From Peribacillus simplex (GTDB lineage Bacteria > Bacillota > Bacilli > Bacillales > DSM-1321): 64,000 nucleotides of DNA. Made by a program: the position numbers and the translations under genes. The DNA is taken from the NCBI RefSeq assembly GCF_001542915.1, contig NZ_LNNH01000055.1, positions 62,001 to 126,000 of the forward strand, in the 5' to 3' direction. How positions within the stretch are numbered: position 1 is the first letter of the stretch; each line of letters begins with the position of its first letter. The notes under the pieces are model-generated. The model was not told the origin of the DNA. It saw nothing but the letters and a program-made list of their open reading frames with translations, and made no database searches. Below, piece after piece: positions 7,926 to 17,300 of the stretch.

Positions 7926-8921
7926 CTAACCAATGATCCGTTCGATCCTGCATTCCTCTTCCATTCTCAAGTCTTTGATTCCTGTTTCCGTATTCAACAA
8001 AACTTTAAGTGGGTCGTATGGATTGATCATGATGATCGTCCCGGTTTGCTGATTGGTCAGCAACACTTCTTTTCCTACCAAGGTAGACATTAGTTGAGAT
8101 ATAAACCCAAGCAGGAATTCCGGGTTGAGTTTATCGAACATATCACGGTTCATTTGCTCAATCACCTTATGGAATGGCATGGCCTGATGATATACACGGT
8201 TGGATGACATCGCATGGAATACATCGGCTATCGCCACGATTTTCGAATGAGGATGAATATCATTTGCCCTCAGTCTTAATGGATAGCCATTCCCATCTTC
8301 CCGTTCATGATGCTGAAGGGCGGATAATGCAACCGACGGAGGCAAGCCGGGGATATCTTTAAGTAATTCATACCCATGGATTGTATGACGCTTCATTTCC
8401 TCATACTCTGCAGCAGTCAATTTTCCCCGTTTTTCCAATACACTCTCGGGAATCTTTGTTTTTCCAACATCATGCAAGGTGGCGGCCAGAGTCAGGGTTG
8501 AAAGATTTTCTTTGGAAAATCCAAGCTTCCTCCCTATGTAAGTGGCAATGATCCCAACACCGATATTATGGCTGTATGTGTACTCACTGCTCGCTTTCAA
8601 TCGTTCGAAAAGGTAATGAATATCCGGATTTTTTGCAGCTTCCAAAATGACAGGTGCAATATGCGCTTGAATTGCCTGGACCGTTTCAAGCTGCATATTG
8701 CCATTGTTGCGTATTTCGTGAAAAAGACCTTTCAGTTGAACGGAGGCTTGATTGATTTTTTTATTGATTTCCACTTTTGAAAGTGCTTGATGTTCATTCA
8801 AGGTCGCTCCGTAATTTTCGGCTTTTTTCAATTTTGCCATCATGAAGTCAATTTCCGGAATGGTAAGAGGCGGAAACGATTTATCATTCAGCTTCCCTTT
8901 TCTATTTTTCAAGGCTCTCAC
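7926..8921 (-). CDS. HD-GYP domain phosphohydrolase
   Basis: A 331-residue protein with a complete HD-GYP signature: His118 (YSHNIG), His150-Asp151 (LHDVGK), His182, His204-His205 and GNGYP (210-214). The family mainly hydrolyses c-di-GMP to pGpG/GMP. About 100 N-terminal residues have no recognised sensor domain, and a roughly 50-residue C-terminal extension (LTNQQTGTIIMINP) follows. The predicted start is GTG with only a weak purine-rich site, so the N-terminus is uncertain. It converges with nsrR, whose terminator is three bases away, and has no partner cyclase in the window. Confidence 0.88.
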   Translation of the reverse strand: MRALKNRKGKLNDKSFPPLTIPEIDFMMAKLKKAENYGATLNEHQALSKVEINKKINQASVQLKGLFHEIRNNGNMQLETVQAIQAHIAPVILEAAKNPDIHYLFERLKASSEYTYSHNIGVGIIATYIGRKLGFSKENLSTLTLAATLHDVGKTKIPESVLEKRGKLTAAEYEEMKRHTIHGYELLKDIPGLPPSVALSALQHHEREDGNGYPLRLRANDIHPHSKIVAIADVFHAMSSNRVYHQAMPFHKVIEQMNRDMFDKLNPEFLLGFISQLMSTLVGKEVLLTNQQTGTIIMINPYDPLKVLLNTETGIKDLRMEEECRIERIIG

Positions 8922-8990
8922 ACTTTTCTCTATTTTTTACCTATAATACCATATCCTTGGTGATCCTGCAGGATATTATGTGGCCTAATT

Positions 8991-9176
8991 TTACAAATGT
9001 CCTTTAAGTTCGTTGCCTAACTTCTTTAGCTTTTCTCCAACGGTACATTCGGTAATACAGAACTGGTGGGCGTAAGTACGCCCCTTTTCTTTTCGGAAAT
9101 GTTTTCTCAAAAAGCAATCCTGGCAGAATGAAGTCAGAACATCTTCGACTTCTTCATAAATTTTTTTCCTATTCAT
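8991..9176 (-). CDS. ypeQ: Small zinc-finger-like protein YpeQ
   Basis: A 61-residue protein with cysteine pairs CQDCFLRKHFRKEKG and HQFCITEC, consistent with one zinc site. It matches the size and place of B. subtilis YpeQ, next to ypeP. Its start overlaps the ypeP stop by four bases (ATGA), showing translational coupling. Function is unknown. Confidence 0.8.
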   Translation of the reverse strand: MNRKKIYEEVEDVLTSFCQDCFLRKHFRKEKGRTYAHQFCITECTVGEKLKKLGNELKGHL

Positions 9177-9886
9177 TGTGGATATGGCTCCTTTGACCCT
9201 GCAATTTCGGATTTGCTGAAAATGGCTTTTCCCTCAAGAGCAAGGGTTGCCAGACGATCGGCTTCCTGATTGTCCTTCCGCGCAATTGGCCTATAAACCG
9301 GTATGATCTTTAGCTTATCAAGCTTCGCTTCAATGCGGTCCAGCCATTTATTCAGGCTTTCTTCCATACATGGCCATTCACCTGAAAGTTGCTTCAAGAC
9401 AACAAGCGAATCCCCTTTGAAAACACAGCTCTGGTGATGGACCCCTAGTTCATCGAGTTGCCTGAGGGCTTCATGAAAAGCGGCATATTCCGCTTCATTA
9501 TTGGATTCCAATTGCTCCAGTTTTAAATTGGCGCGTAATCGCCAGAACTTTTTGCCCTGGCGAAAGTAAATGGCCACACCGATTCCAGCGAGGCCTTCTT
9601 GCTTTTGATATCCTCCATCAAAAAAAACCGACACATCTTGTGGTTCTTCCTCCACTTCAGTCAAAAGTCTCTTTAACTCCTTCTTCGTCCATACTGTATC
9701 GAATTCATCCTTAAATTCGACTTCCTTCAGCCTTCCTGCTTTTTCAAGATCTTCCGTAATGACGAGCGCAGTACCGGCTTCAAGCCAATCCGATACGAAA
9801 GCGGCAGATGGCTTTTTGGAGGCTTGATAGGTCCATTGCATAATTACCTTCAAAGGTTTCCAGCTCCTTATCATTTCAATATTCAT
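9173..9886 (-). CDS. ypeP: RNase HI-like protein YpeP
   Basis: A 237-residue protein. An N-terminal domain of about 80 residues precedes an RNase H fold with Asp90 (FFDGGY), Glu133 (NNEAEYAA), Asp159 (FKGDS) and a final Asp in NQEADRLA, the expected DEDD carboxylates. Such proteins are often labelled reverse-transcriptase-like. It probably cleaves RNA in RNA-DNA hybrids, although the extra domain leaves the substrate open. It forms a two-gene unit with ypeQ and is divergent from the second RNase H gene. Confidence 0.85.
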   Translation of the reverse strand: MNIEMIRSWKPLKVIMQWTYQASKKPSAAFVSDWLEAGTALVITEDLEKAGRLKEVEFKDEFDTVWTKKELKRLLTEVEEEPQDVSVFFDGGYQKQEGLAGIGVAIYFRQGKKFWRLRANLKLEQLESNNEAEYAAFHEALRQLDELGVHHQSCVFKGDSLVVLKQLSGEWPCMEESLNKWLDRIEAKLDKLKIIPVYRPIARKDNQEADRLATLALEGKAIFSKSEIAGSKEPYPQ

Positions 9887-10059
9887 GCGGACGATCGTTC
9901 AATTTCCTACCTGTTTTTCGAATACCATTTATACTATAATGTAAGGGAGTTCATGCATCCTTACTATTATAGTCCCCATATTAGCCTGAAATTCTCTGTT
10001 TCAATCTTATTTTTCATTCACCAAATCATTGCTAGCTTATACAGAGGGAGGAGTACATC

Positions 10060-10473
10060 ATGATTGAAGTATATATCGATGGTGCCAGCGCAGGTAATCC
10101 TGGGCCAAGCGGCGCTGGTGTCTTCATAAATAATAACGGTGTCATCGAGCGGCATTCCATTCCGCTCGGAGTAATGGAGAATCACGAAGCGGAATACCAT
10201 GCACTAATTAAAGCATTGGAAATTTGTGTTGCCAATAAATATGATGTCGTTTCATTTCGAACGGATTCCCAAGCCATTAACCAGGCCATTGAAAAGGAAT
10301 ATGCAAAAAAAAAATATGCCATATTGCTTGAACGGGCGCTTAAGCTCTCGGCCAATCTTGAATTATTTTTCATGAAATGGATACCTAGTATCGAAAATAA
10401 ATCCGCTGATGAATTGGCTAGACGGGCCATTCGCTTAAATCAGAATGAGGAAGTTCATGAACAAGACTGCTGA
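10060..10473 (+). CDS. ypdQ: RNase HI family protein YpdQ
   Basis: A 137-residue compact RNase H domain with Asp7 (YIDGAS), Glu45 (HEAEY), Asp69 (RTDSQ) and Asp117 (KSADELA), all four catalytic acids. It is likely to cleave RNA of hybrids. GGGAGGAG precedes the ATG by about seven bases. It overlaps the downstream transporter gene by 17 bases. It is a second RNase H-type gene within 200 bases of ypeP, as in B. subtilis. Confidence 0.87.
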   Translation: MIEVYIDGASAGNPGPSGAGVFINNNGVIERHSIPLGVMENHEAEYHALIKALEICVANKYDVVSFRTDSQAINQAIEKEYAKKKYAILLERALKLSANLELFFMKWIPSIENKSADELARRAIRLNQNEEVHEQDC

Positions 10474-11368
10474 TCTTTCATTATTATTCGTTGTATTCAT
10501 CTGGGGAGTTACGTTTGTCATGGTCCAAAACGCTCTGTCGTTTCTTGAACCATTCACGTTTAATGCCGTCCGTTTTTTGATGGCCGTTGGTTTTTTGCTC
10601 ATCCCTTATTTACTTACCATTCACAAAAGGCAAAAAACAGGCATTAAAGGTCTTTTATTAGCAGGAATTCACATTGGGGTTTGGCTTTTTCTAGGGTATG
10701 GGTTCCAAACGATAGGACTGAATTACACGACTCCTGCAAAGACAGGCTTCATAACGGGATTGAGTGTCGTCATGGTCCCCGTCTTTTCGCTTCTCCTTTT
10801 AAAGCATAAGCTTTCCCTTCGTACCCTTATAGGCGTCGGTGCCGCTACTGCCGGGCTTTACTTCATGACCTTGGCTGACCGATCGACCATGAATATCGGT
10901 GATTTACTGGTATTTTTATGCGCGATAAGTTTTGCGATGCAAATCATCACTACAGCCAGGTACGCCAAAAGCATGCCTGCGTTACCGTTGACGCTGATCC
11001 AGCTTTCAACAGTTTCATTATTATCCTTTGCGTCAGCCTTCATTTTCAACGAAGATCATTCCGTCATGTTCAGGCCATCTGTCATGCTGCAGAAAGACGT
11101 GTGGACTGCTTTAGTGGTGACGGCAGCACTTGCCACTGCATTCGCTTTTTTTGCCCAAACTTACTTCCAGGCTTATACCACACCGACCAGGGTTGCATTG
11201 ATCTTTTCAATGGAACCGGTTTTTGCAGCGTTATCCTCTTACATTTTGATAGGGGAAAAATTGACTTCCGCTTCCCTCATCGGCTGTGCACTCATTTTCT
11301 TGGGAATGATACTTGCTGAATTGCCAACAAGGCGGAAAAAAACGAAGATCGCCCAGGAAATTTCCTGA
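10457..11368 (+). CDS. DMT-superfamily (EamA) transporter
   Basis: A 303-residue inner-membrane protein with about ten transmembrane helices arranged as two EamA repeats (first repeat begins LLFVVFIWGVTFVMVQNAL, second GDLLVFLCAISFAMQIITTA). The motifs PAKTGFITGLSVVMVPV and SMEPVFAALSSYILIGE are typical of drug/metabolite exporters. The substrate cannot be told from sequence. The start at 10457 has GAGG six bases upstream; the ATG at 10445 lies deeper inside ypdQ. It is cotranscribed with ypdQ and ends in a bidirectional terminator. Confidence 0.85.
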   Translation: MNKTADLSLLFVVFIWGVTFVMVQNALSFLEPFTFNAVRFLMAVGFLLIPYLLTIHKRQKTGIKGLLLAGIHIGVWLFLGYGFQTIGLNYTTPAKTGFITGLSVVMVPVFSLLLLKHKLSLRTLIGVGAATAGLYFMTLADRSTMNIGDLLVFLCAISFAMQIITTARYAKSMPALPLTLIQLSTVSLLSFASAFIFNEDHSVMFRPSVMLQKDVWTALVVTAALATAFAFFAQTYFQAYTTPTRVALIFSMEPVFAALSSYILIGEKLTSASLIGCALIFLGMILAELPTRRKKTKIAQEIS

Positions 11369-11375
11369 CGCTACA

Positions 11376-11420
11376 TAAAATAAATCGGACTTCTACCTAA
11401 AGGGAGTCCGATTTATTTTA
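11376..11420. terminator. Bidirectional terminator
   Basis: Stem AAATAAATCGGACT / AGTCCGATTTATTT with loop TCTACCTAAAGGG, between the convergent DMT transporter and DUF6123 genes. The A/T-rich stem base supplies a T-run for both strands. Confidence 0.85.
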
Positions 11421-11706
11421 ACAGCCCCTGTTCCATTGCGAACGATATCGCACCGTTACGGGTTTCAATGCCATTTTGTTTCAAGTTTTCCAAAAATGAG
11501 ATATAAAAGCTGCCGTCAAAATTCTTCTGGACCTTTAAAGTCAGCTCTATTGCAGCATTGACTAAAATATCACTGGCGTCTGTATAGCGCTTGCCAAAAT
11601 AAATAAAGCCAATGGCATCATTGCCAAAAGTGAATCCCTTTCCTTCCAAAAAACGAACGTACTCCTCAGTCGATTTCGCCACTTCTTCATCCACTCCAAA
11701 ATTCAT
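11413..11706 (-). CDS. DUF6123-like small protein
   Basis: A 97-residue soluble protein, probably of the Bacillaceae-specific DUF6123 group; function unknown. No transmembrane segment or cysteine. The ribosome site before the ATG is weak (AATAAGGC). The last codons extend into the shared terminator stem. It lies in the position between ypdQ and ypcP. Confidence 0.65.
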   Translation of the reverse strand: MNFGVDEEVAKSTEEYVRFLEGKGFTFGNDAIGFIYFGKRYTDASDILVNAAIELTLKVQKNFDGSFYISFLENLKQNGIETRNGAISFAMEQGLLK

Positions 11707-12083
11707 GCCTTATTTTCATCTTACCGTAAATAAAAGATTTTGACTATCCATTTTTCGACAAAAAATTCACGGTACAAAGTAAAAGAGCTTACTATTGGTT
11801 AGACCCTTTCCTATAAATAAAACCCATTAAAAACGAATGGATCTACAGAGTTCATGGATGTTTTTCCCGTTATCCTCGGTTCTGAAGGGTGTACTTCTCC
11901 GTTTCTTTCCACTACAGGCAATCGCTTCTACAGAGGCGGTTCGCCCGAGCCAACTTGGTGTCCCGTAGATGCGCTACCCCCGCAGGAGCCTCGAGAACCG
12001 GCTCAAACAACTTTGTTTTAACTCAAAGACAAAACCCTTTTCATGGTTTTACAAGGGAATAATAAAAACTTGAGGGGATGAGG
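11707..12083. other. Intergenic region carrying repeats
   Basis: No gene is seen. The region contains the GC-rich repeat at 11891-12000 and leads into the IS1182 remnant; it has AT-rich flanks and no other recognised signal. Confidence 0.6.
11891..12000 (-). repeat. GC-rich dispersed intergenic repeat
   Basis: On the minus strand it reads GGCTCCTGCGGGGGTAGCGC, then a CTACGGGACACC segment and an inverted GC core, and ends GGAAAGAAACGGAGAAGTAC. This resembles the CTCCTGCGGG...GGAAATCAACG repeat scattered between genes of many Bacillus genomes. It is markedly GC-richer than its flanks. A decayed partial copy is at 43560-43640. Copy number in the genome cannot be judged here. Confidence 0.6.
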
Positions 12084-12246
12084 ATGCTCTCTAAACACGA
12101 TACTATACAGCCAAATCAACCTGATATGATTACGTTAGATCAGCTGGTGCATCGAACCGTTTGGTTGGTCCCCTGACCTCTGAAATTCAGGGTAATAATC
12201 GAAGGGAATTTCAAAAAGGGAGCTCCGATTAGGAAGCTCCCTTTGT
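12084..12246 (+). mobile_element. Internally deleted IS1182-family copy
   Basis: A start (MLSKHDTIQPNQPDMITLDQ) with ribosome site GAGGGGATGAGG matches the IS1182 transposase N-terminus. After about 26 codons the sequence jumps to the 3' end of the element. CCCTGACCTCTGAAATTCAG corresponds to CCCTGATCTCTAAAATTCAG at 715-734, then the end hairpin (12214-12245) and TTTGTTTT. About 1.2 kb of transposase is missing, leaving a non-autonomous remnant. Its hairpin may also terminate ypcP on the other strand. Confidence 0.8.
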
Positions 12247-12252
12247 TTTGTG

Positions 12253-13128
12253 TTATATCATCCTTAGTAAAGCCCTGAATTCATGATCCCTGGCAAGGTT
12301 TTGCACTTTCTCACGGTCATAGCGGTACACGGCTTCATCCAAAGAACATGAAATCGGAACGTCACATTTTATTTCAGCAAGTTTTCTGGATAAATGGAGC
12401 ATATCGACGGCAGACTCAATCTTAGCCCGCTGCCCTTTAGTCAAGGAAGCGACATTTTCAAGAATGCCTTCGATGCTTTGATACTGTATCAATAATTTTA
12501 ACGCTGTTTTCTCGCCAATCCCTTTCACTCCGGGATAGTTATCAGCTGTATCACCCATTAAAGCTTTTAAATCAACCATTTGCCTTGGTGTGATCCCTTT
12601 CCACTCATAAAAGCTATCGGGATTATGAACCTCATAATTACCGTAGCCTTTCTTCAGCAATAGAACGGATATATTTTCTTCTATTAACTGGAGCATGTCC
12701 TGGTCGCCTGTCAATATACTTACTTGGCTATGCTGGGCAGATGCTTTTGCAATGGTCCCGATACAGTCATCCGCCTCATAACCAGAAAGTCCTATATTTG
12801 GAATATCAAAGGCTTCTACTGCCTTTTTAGCCAAGTCGAATTGCGGGATCATTTCGATGGGAGCTTCGGAACGGTTGGCCTTGTACCCATCAAATATTTC
12901 ATTACGGAACGTCTTGCTTCCCATATCCCAGCATACTGCTACATGACTGGGTGAAAATTGATTCACGGCTGTCAGCATATGCTTCAAAAAGCCTTGAACG
13001 GCATTTGTAGGCATTCCTTTTGAATTGATCATGAACTGCCCCGTAACGGCAGTTGCATAAAAAGCCCTGAATAGGAGCGCCATTCCGTCAACAAGCATGA
13101 AGGAATGCTGCTGCTCATTTTCTTTCAT
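12253..13128 (-). CDS. ypcP: 5'-3' exonuclease YpcP (Pol I N-terminal type)
   Basis: A 291-residue protein of the FEN/5' nuclease superfamily, a stand-alone version of the DNA polymerase I 5' nuclease domain. Acidic metal ligands lie in LVDGMALLFRAF, CWDMGSKTFRNE, GYEADDCIGT and LTGDQDMLQL; a helix-hairpin-helix (GVKGIGEKTALKLL) follows. It probably removes RNA primers or flaps in replication and repair. The start is uncertain: the ATG at 13128 fits the conserved N-terminus, with GAGGTGAT about eleven bases upstream. The distal end abuts the IS1182 hairpin. Confidence 0.88.
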   Translation of the reverse strand: MKENEQQHSFMLVDGMALLFRAFYATAVTGQFMINSKGMPTNAVQGFLKHMLTAVNQFSPSHVAVCWDMGSKTFRNEIFDGYKANRSEAPIEMIPQFDLAKKAVEAFDIPNIGLSGYEADDCIGTIAKASAQHSQVSILTGDQDMLQLIEENISVLLLKKGYGNYEVHNPDSFYEWKGITPRQMVDLKALMGDTADNYPGVKGIGEKTALKLLIQYQSIEGILENVASLTKGQRAKIESAVDMLHLSRKLAEIKCDVPISCSLDEAVYRYDREKVQNLARDHEFRALLRMI

Positions 13129-13213
13129 TAACACATTATCACCTCTATCATGATGTACATATATTTTACCATACCTGTGCACTTTTTTAAGGAGCGTTTA
13201 TTTGGAAAATTTA

Positions 13214-14041
13214 TCACTCAATCGGATTATCATCATACGAAATCCAGTCACTAAAGCTGCCAATATAAAGCTTAACATGTTTGTAACCAGCTTCTTTCAA
13301 TGCAACATAATTGGGAGCTGCCGTTACACCAGAACCACAGTACACGATGATTTCCTTATCTCTGCCAATGTCGCTGAAATTCGAATGAAGTGCTTCCTCC
13401 TTTTTGAAATGGCCATTATCGAGCACCTTCGTCCACAGCTTATTGACTGCGCCAGGAATATGTCCGGCTTTTTTATCGATCGGCTCCTCGATTCCTTGAT
13501 ACCGTTTGGCTTCCCTTGAATCCACCAAAACGATATCATCCGCGCTTCTCATTGTAAATTGCTTCACTTCTTGATAAGAGGCATGAACCGACTCATTTAA
13601 TTCCATATGATATTCAGTTGATGGATAATACGAAAGAGCTGCATCTATTGGGTACCCTCCATTCTTCCAGGCAGCATATCCACCGTCAAGCACTTGGACA
13701 TTCCGATGGCCAAGATAGCTCAGCAGCCAGACAAATCTGGACGCATAAGAACCCTCTCCGCCGTCATAAGCCACGAGTACCGTATCATTCGTTATTCCGT
13801 TTGCTTCCAATTTCCCTTTAAAAACGGTTAAGTCTGGAAGCGGATGCCTCCCGCCATGTTCCTGAACCTGACCTGATAAGTCTTTTTCAAGATCGAAATA
13901 AACGGCGCCGGGAATATGGTCTTCTTCAAATTCCCTTTGCCCTGCGTCAGGCGATCCTAGCCGAAAGCGACAGTCACAGATCCTTATATCATTGGTTGTC
14001 AGCAACGGCAACAATTCTTCTTTATCGATTATATAACTCAT
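13214..14041 (-). CDS. Two-domain sulfurtransferase (rhodanese)
   Basis: A 275-residue protein with tandem rhodanese domains. The N-terminal one (ICDCRFRLGSPDAGQREFEE, DHIPGAVYFDLEKDLSG) lacks the active-site loop, and the C-terminal one carries Cys235 in YCGSGVTAAPN. The CGSGVTA loop is the usual thiosulfate/3-mercaptopyruvate sulfurtransferase signature. It transfers sulfane sulfur to thiol acceptors or cyanide. AGGAGGAG precedes the ATG by seven bases. It is on the same strand as ypcP, 85 bases upstream of it. Confidence 0.9.
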   Translation of the reverse strand: MSYIIDKEELLPLLTTNDIRICDCRFRLGSPDAGQREFEEDHIPGAVYFDLEKDLSGQVQEHGGRHPLPDLTVFKGKLEANGITNDTVLVAYDGGEGSYASRFVWLLSYLGHRNVQVLDGGYAAWKNGGYPIDAALSYYPSTEYHMELNESVHASYQEVKQFTMRSADDIVLVDSREAKRYQGIEEPIDKKAGHIPGAVNKLWTKVLDNGHFKKEEALHSNFSDIGRDKEIIVYCGSGVTAAPNYVALKEAGYKHVKLYIGSFSDWISYDDNPIE

Positions 14042-14367
14042 CTATATCTCCTCCTATTTAAAACGGTCCAGAATGGTTGGGACCATTCCCGTGCACTTCC
14101 ATGCAGAAGGCTTCATTCTTTCATTCTTTATGTACGCTGATTTCCCCTCTATTAATGAGAAGATTTTTTTCGGCTTTTCAGTAAAATCGAACTGCCCATT
14201 CATTGTTTTCGGTTTCAAGCACTACTTCCCGGATTACTTATCATATATACTGATGAAAAGGAAGCTGGAAATCCTTCGATGAATGAAAAGAATGGCTGCC
14301 GGCAGCAGCCATTCTTTGGTTTTATGGTTTTTTTCTCAATCATATGATATCCAGGTTCTCACTACAT
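14042..14367. other. Intergenic region between dynA and the sulfurtransferase gene
   Basis: It contains the dynA terminator. The remaining 220 bases hold only weak open frames on both strands without ribosome sites. Confidence 0.5.
14285..14320 (-). terminator. dynA terminator
   Basis: Stem AAGAATGGCTGC / GCAGCCATTCTT with a five-base loop, followed on the minus strand by TTCATTC; moderate T-run. Confidence 0.75.
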
Positions 14368-17300
14368 TTATTTCGAATGCATTTTTGCCAATTGCGTTAC
14401 GGCATTTTCATAATATGGTAAATCGACCTTTTCCTCCAAAGCTGCACGCAGCCCCGCAAAGATATCGGCTACCTCCTTCTTGAACTCGTTTTGAATGGCA
14501 AGCAATTCTTGATCAAGCACTTGATCATACATGGCAAAAATCCGCTCCCCCTGCTCTTTTACATACGTAAGGGCAGGTTCATCCAAACGCTTCTGAAGAC
14601 CCTCGCTCATTTTCACTTTTTCATTTTTTTCAAAGAAAGACTTAGGGTTTTTAAATAAAGCCAATTCCTTCTTGAATTCCGCTGTATCCAATTGGACGAA
14701 AGCTCCCGTGAATTCTGGCGATTCCCGCTCATTAGGTTCATATGGCTGCACCGAGAGGGTTTTTCTTACTTTCTGCATTTGCTGCACCAAACCGTTTTGT
14801 TTTTCGTTCAACAATTTATTGACGAACATTTCCGATCTTAAAGCCGTTGCCCGCATTTCCTGGGCGAGGTCAAAGCCTAACGCATTCAGTAAATTACTTA
14901 GTGATTGCTTCAGGACCCTTTTCAAATCCCCGCCATCATCCTTCAGGACAGATGGGTTGAATGACTCCTTGAAGAAATCATTAAACCGGAAAAAGACCCG
15001 TTGTTTACTATAAAAAGTCAATTCGTCTATTTCTTTTTTCAACCGTTGCTTTTCTGCATCGCCTTTCATCACAGAGAGAATGTCAGAAATCGCGTGAGCC
15101 TCACTGGAAAGGGTTTCCAAAGCTTTTCTTTTCGTTTTTTCATCCTGCTTTGAAGCTGCAATCACATCACGAAGGAGCTCTTCCGTCCTTTTTACAGCTG
15201 CTTGTGCCGATTCAATGGCAAGTCCTGTTAGATCATTTTCGATAAAAGAATCGAATTGCTTTTGGAACTCGGAAATTCCGCTATTCGGCAGGAACGAGTG
15301 CTTAAATGAACCTGGCGTTTGCTTTTCCGATAATGCCCCTTTGCTCGTAAGTGGAAACAGCTTTGGAAAACGGATGCCGAATCCATTCAGTTGATTCTTG
15401 ACATAATCCATCACTTCGTCCAATTCATCGGACGTTTGTGCAAGATCGACGGCATTGACGATAAAGAACATCTTATCCATGGCGAATGAATCTTTCACAC
15501 GGCCAAGTTGAATCAGGAACTCCCTATCTGCCCGGGAAAATGGATGATTATAGTAGGTCACGAAAAGAATGGCGTCGGAATTCTTGATGTATTCGAAAGC
15601 AGCTCCTGTATGTCGGGCATTTATCGAATCCGCTCCAGGAGTGTCGACAAGCACCATCCCTTGCTTTGTCATTTCGCAGTCATACCTCAATTCGATCAAA
15701 TCCACGAGACATGACTTGGACTCTTCGGCAGCAAACCGTTTGAACCCTTCCAAATCCACCGTAACCACATTGCCTAAATCATCTTTATGCTCGGGCATCC
15801 CTTGGTGAAAAGCGCGAAGGAATGATAAATGTGTTTTCCCTTTATCCACTTCGCCTGCATCGGCGATGATTTGCCCTGCCAGTTGAAGGGCTTCATCAAG
15901 TGTCTTTGCCGATTTATCAAAGGCAGCCAGAGCCAGGCTAACATCTTCCAACAGCATCGCTTCCGTTTTTAATTTGACCGTTGCTGTTCCATGAGGATGA
16001 TCAGCGTCGGAAGCCATGATTTTGTTGATGGCAGCTGTCGTCGGGTTCGGAGAAACGGGTAGGACGCTTTCTCCCATTAACGCATTGGCAAAGGAAGATT
16101 TACCGGCACTGAAGGCCCCGAAAAGGGCAACGGTAAAGGTCTGCTTCTCCAAACGAACTGCCTTATCGGTCAATTCTTTATAGAGTGATTGGAAGCCTCT
16201 CAATGGTTGAATCAATTGAGCGGCCTGCTGTAGGCTTGTGGCCGTTTCCATTAACTTTTCTTTTCCCCTTAGATCCGTTGCCCCCTGAATGGGAACCGCA
16301 GTGGAAGGTTCGGCATCCTGCCCTGTTTGCTCTGCCACAGCTGGCACTTTGACATGCTCTGGTTGGTTTGCTTCAGCAGTTTTCATGATTTTGACGGTAA
16401 TGTTTTTTTCCTCTTCATTCCACTGACTTAGAAGATTGTCGATATCGTGCTCCGTGGCCAAAGTGGCCGTTTGATTGGCAATTGCCTTCAAACTTTCCGA
16501 TTGGGCAGCGATTTCGGCGTTGATAACCGCCGTCGCTTTTAAGGCTTCCGCGAATTCGGCAAAACCTTCGAGCGCCTTATCGATGGATTGCGACTGCTCT
16601 TCCACGATTCCTTCCATGACGGCAGCGATTTGGTTCAAAAATCTTTCCGATACATCACGGGCCTTCTTTTTGATGGCAGAGGCCAAGTCATTTGTATAAT
16701 TTAAGACATATTCACCGGTTATATCGACTTGAGGTTTCAGGGAGCCTTTTATGTAAGCTTCCGTTACCTCGATTTGCAGTGTCTGGGCTTTGCTTTCAAG
16801 CGCTGAATCATGTACTTCGGCCTTCGTCAACGTTTTGACCGCCAACTCCTTAAGATGCCATTCAAGCTGGGTCTTCACTTTTTCTTGCAAGTCGGCCAAA
16901 AATGCCCGGATACGCTCCTCACGCTCCGCCTCCGTTTTTTTCTTGGCAAATAATAGACCCATTTTAAAATCAGGTTGTGCCGACTCCAAAAAGGATTTTC
17001 CAAGGTCACGTGTGGATGCGGGCATGATGTATGCGCTCTTCAGAATCGTTTCAAGGGCATCGGAATATTGGGCCTTGATAGCCTCTGTACGGCCATTCAA
17101 TGTGTTTTTTTCCTTCATTAGGCTGTCCACTTGGTGTGCCAGGTGCTTTCGCTCTTCAAAAGGAAGTTCGGATAATACTTCAATTTGATTCGCGTGTTCT
17201 TCTTCATACTGTTCCTTCAGCCAGGCAAGATGCCTGTCGACTAATGCTTTAGCCGATTGCATGATGGCATCCTTTCCATCATTTTGGCCCCTATCTGCCA

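Noticed and set aside
14054..14203. 49-codon minus-strand frame upstream of the sulfurtransferase gene
   Set aside because: No ribosome site before its ATG, no family resemblance, and an equally long frame exists on the other strand (14073-14282).
14073..14282. 69-codon plus-strand frame between dynA and the sulfurtransferase gene
   Set aside because: No ribosome site, unlikely composition, overlaps promoter-like DNA of neighbouring genes.
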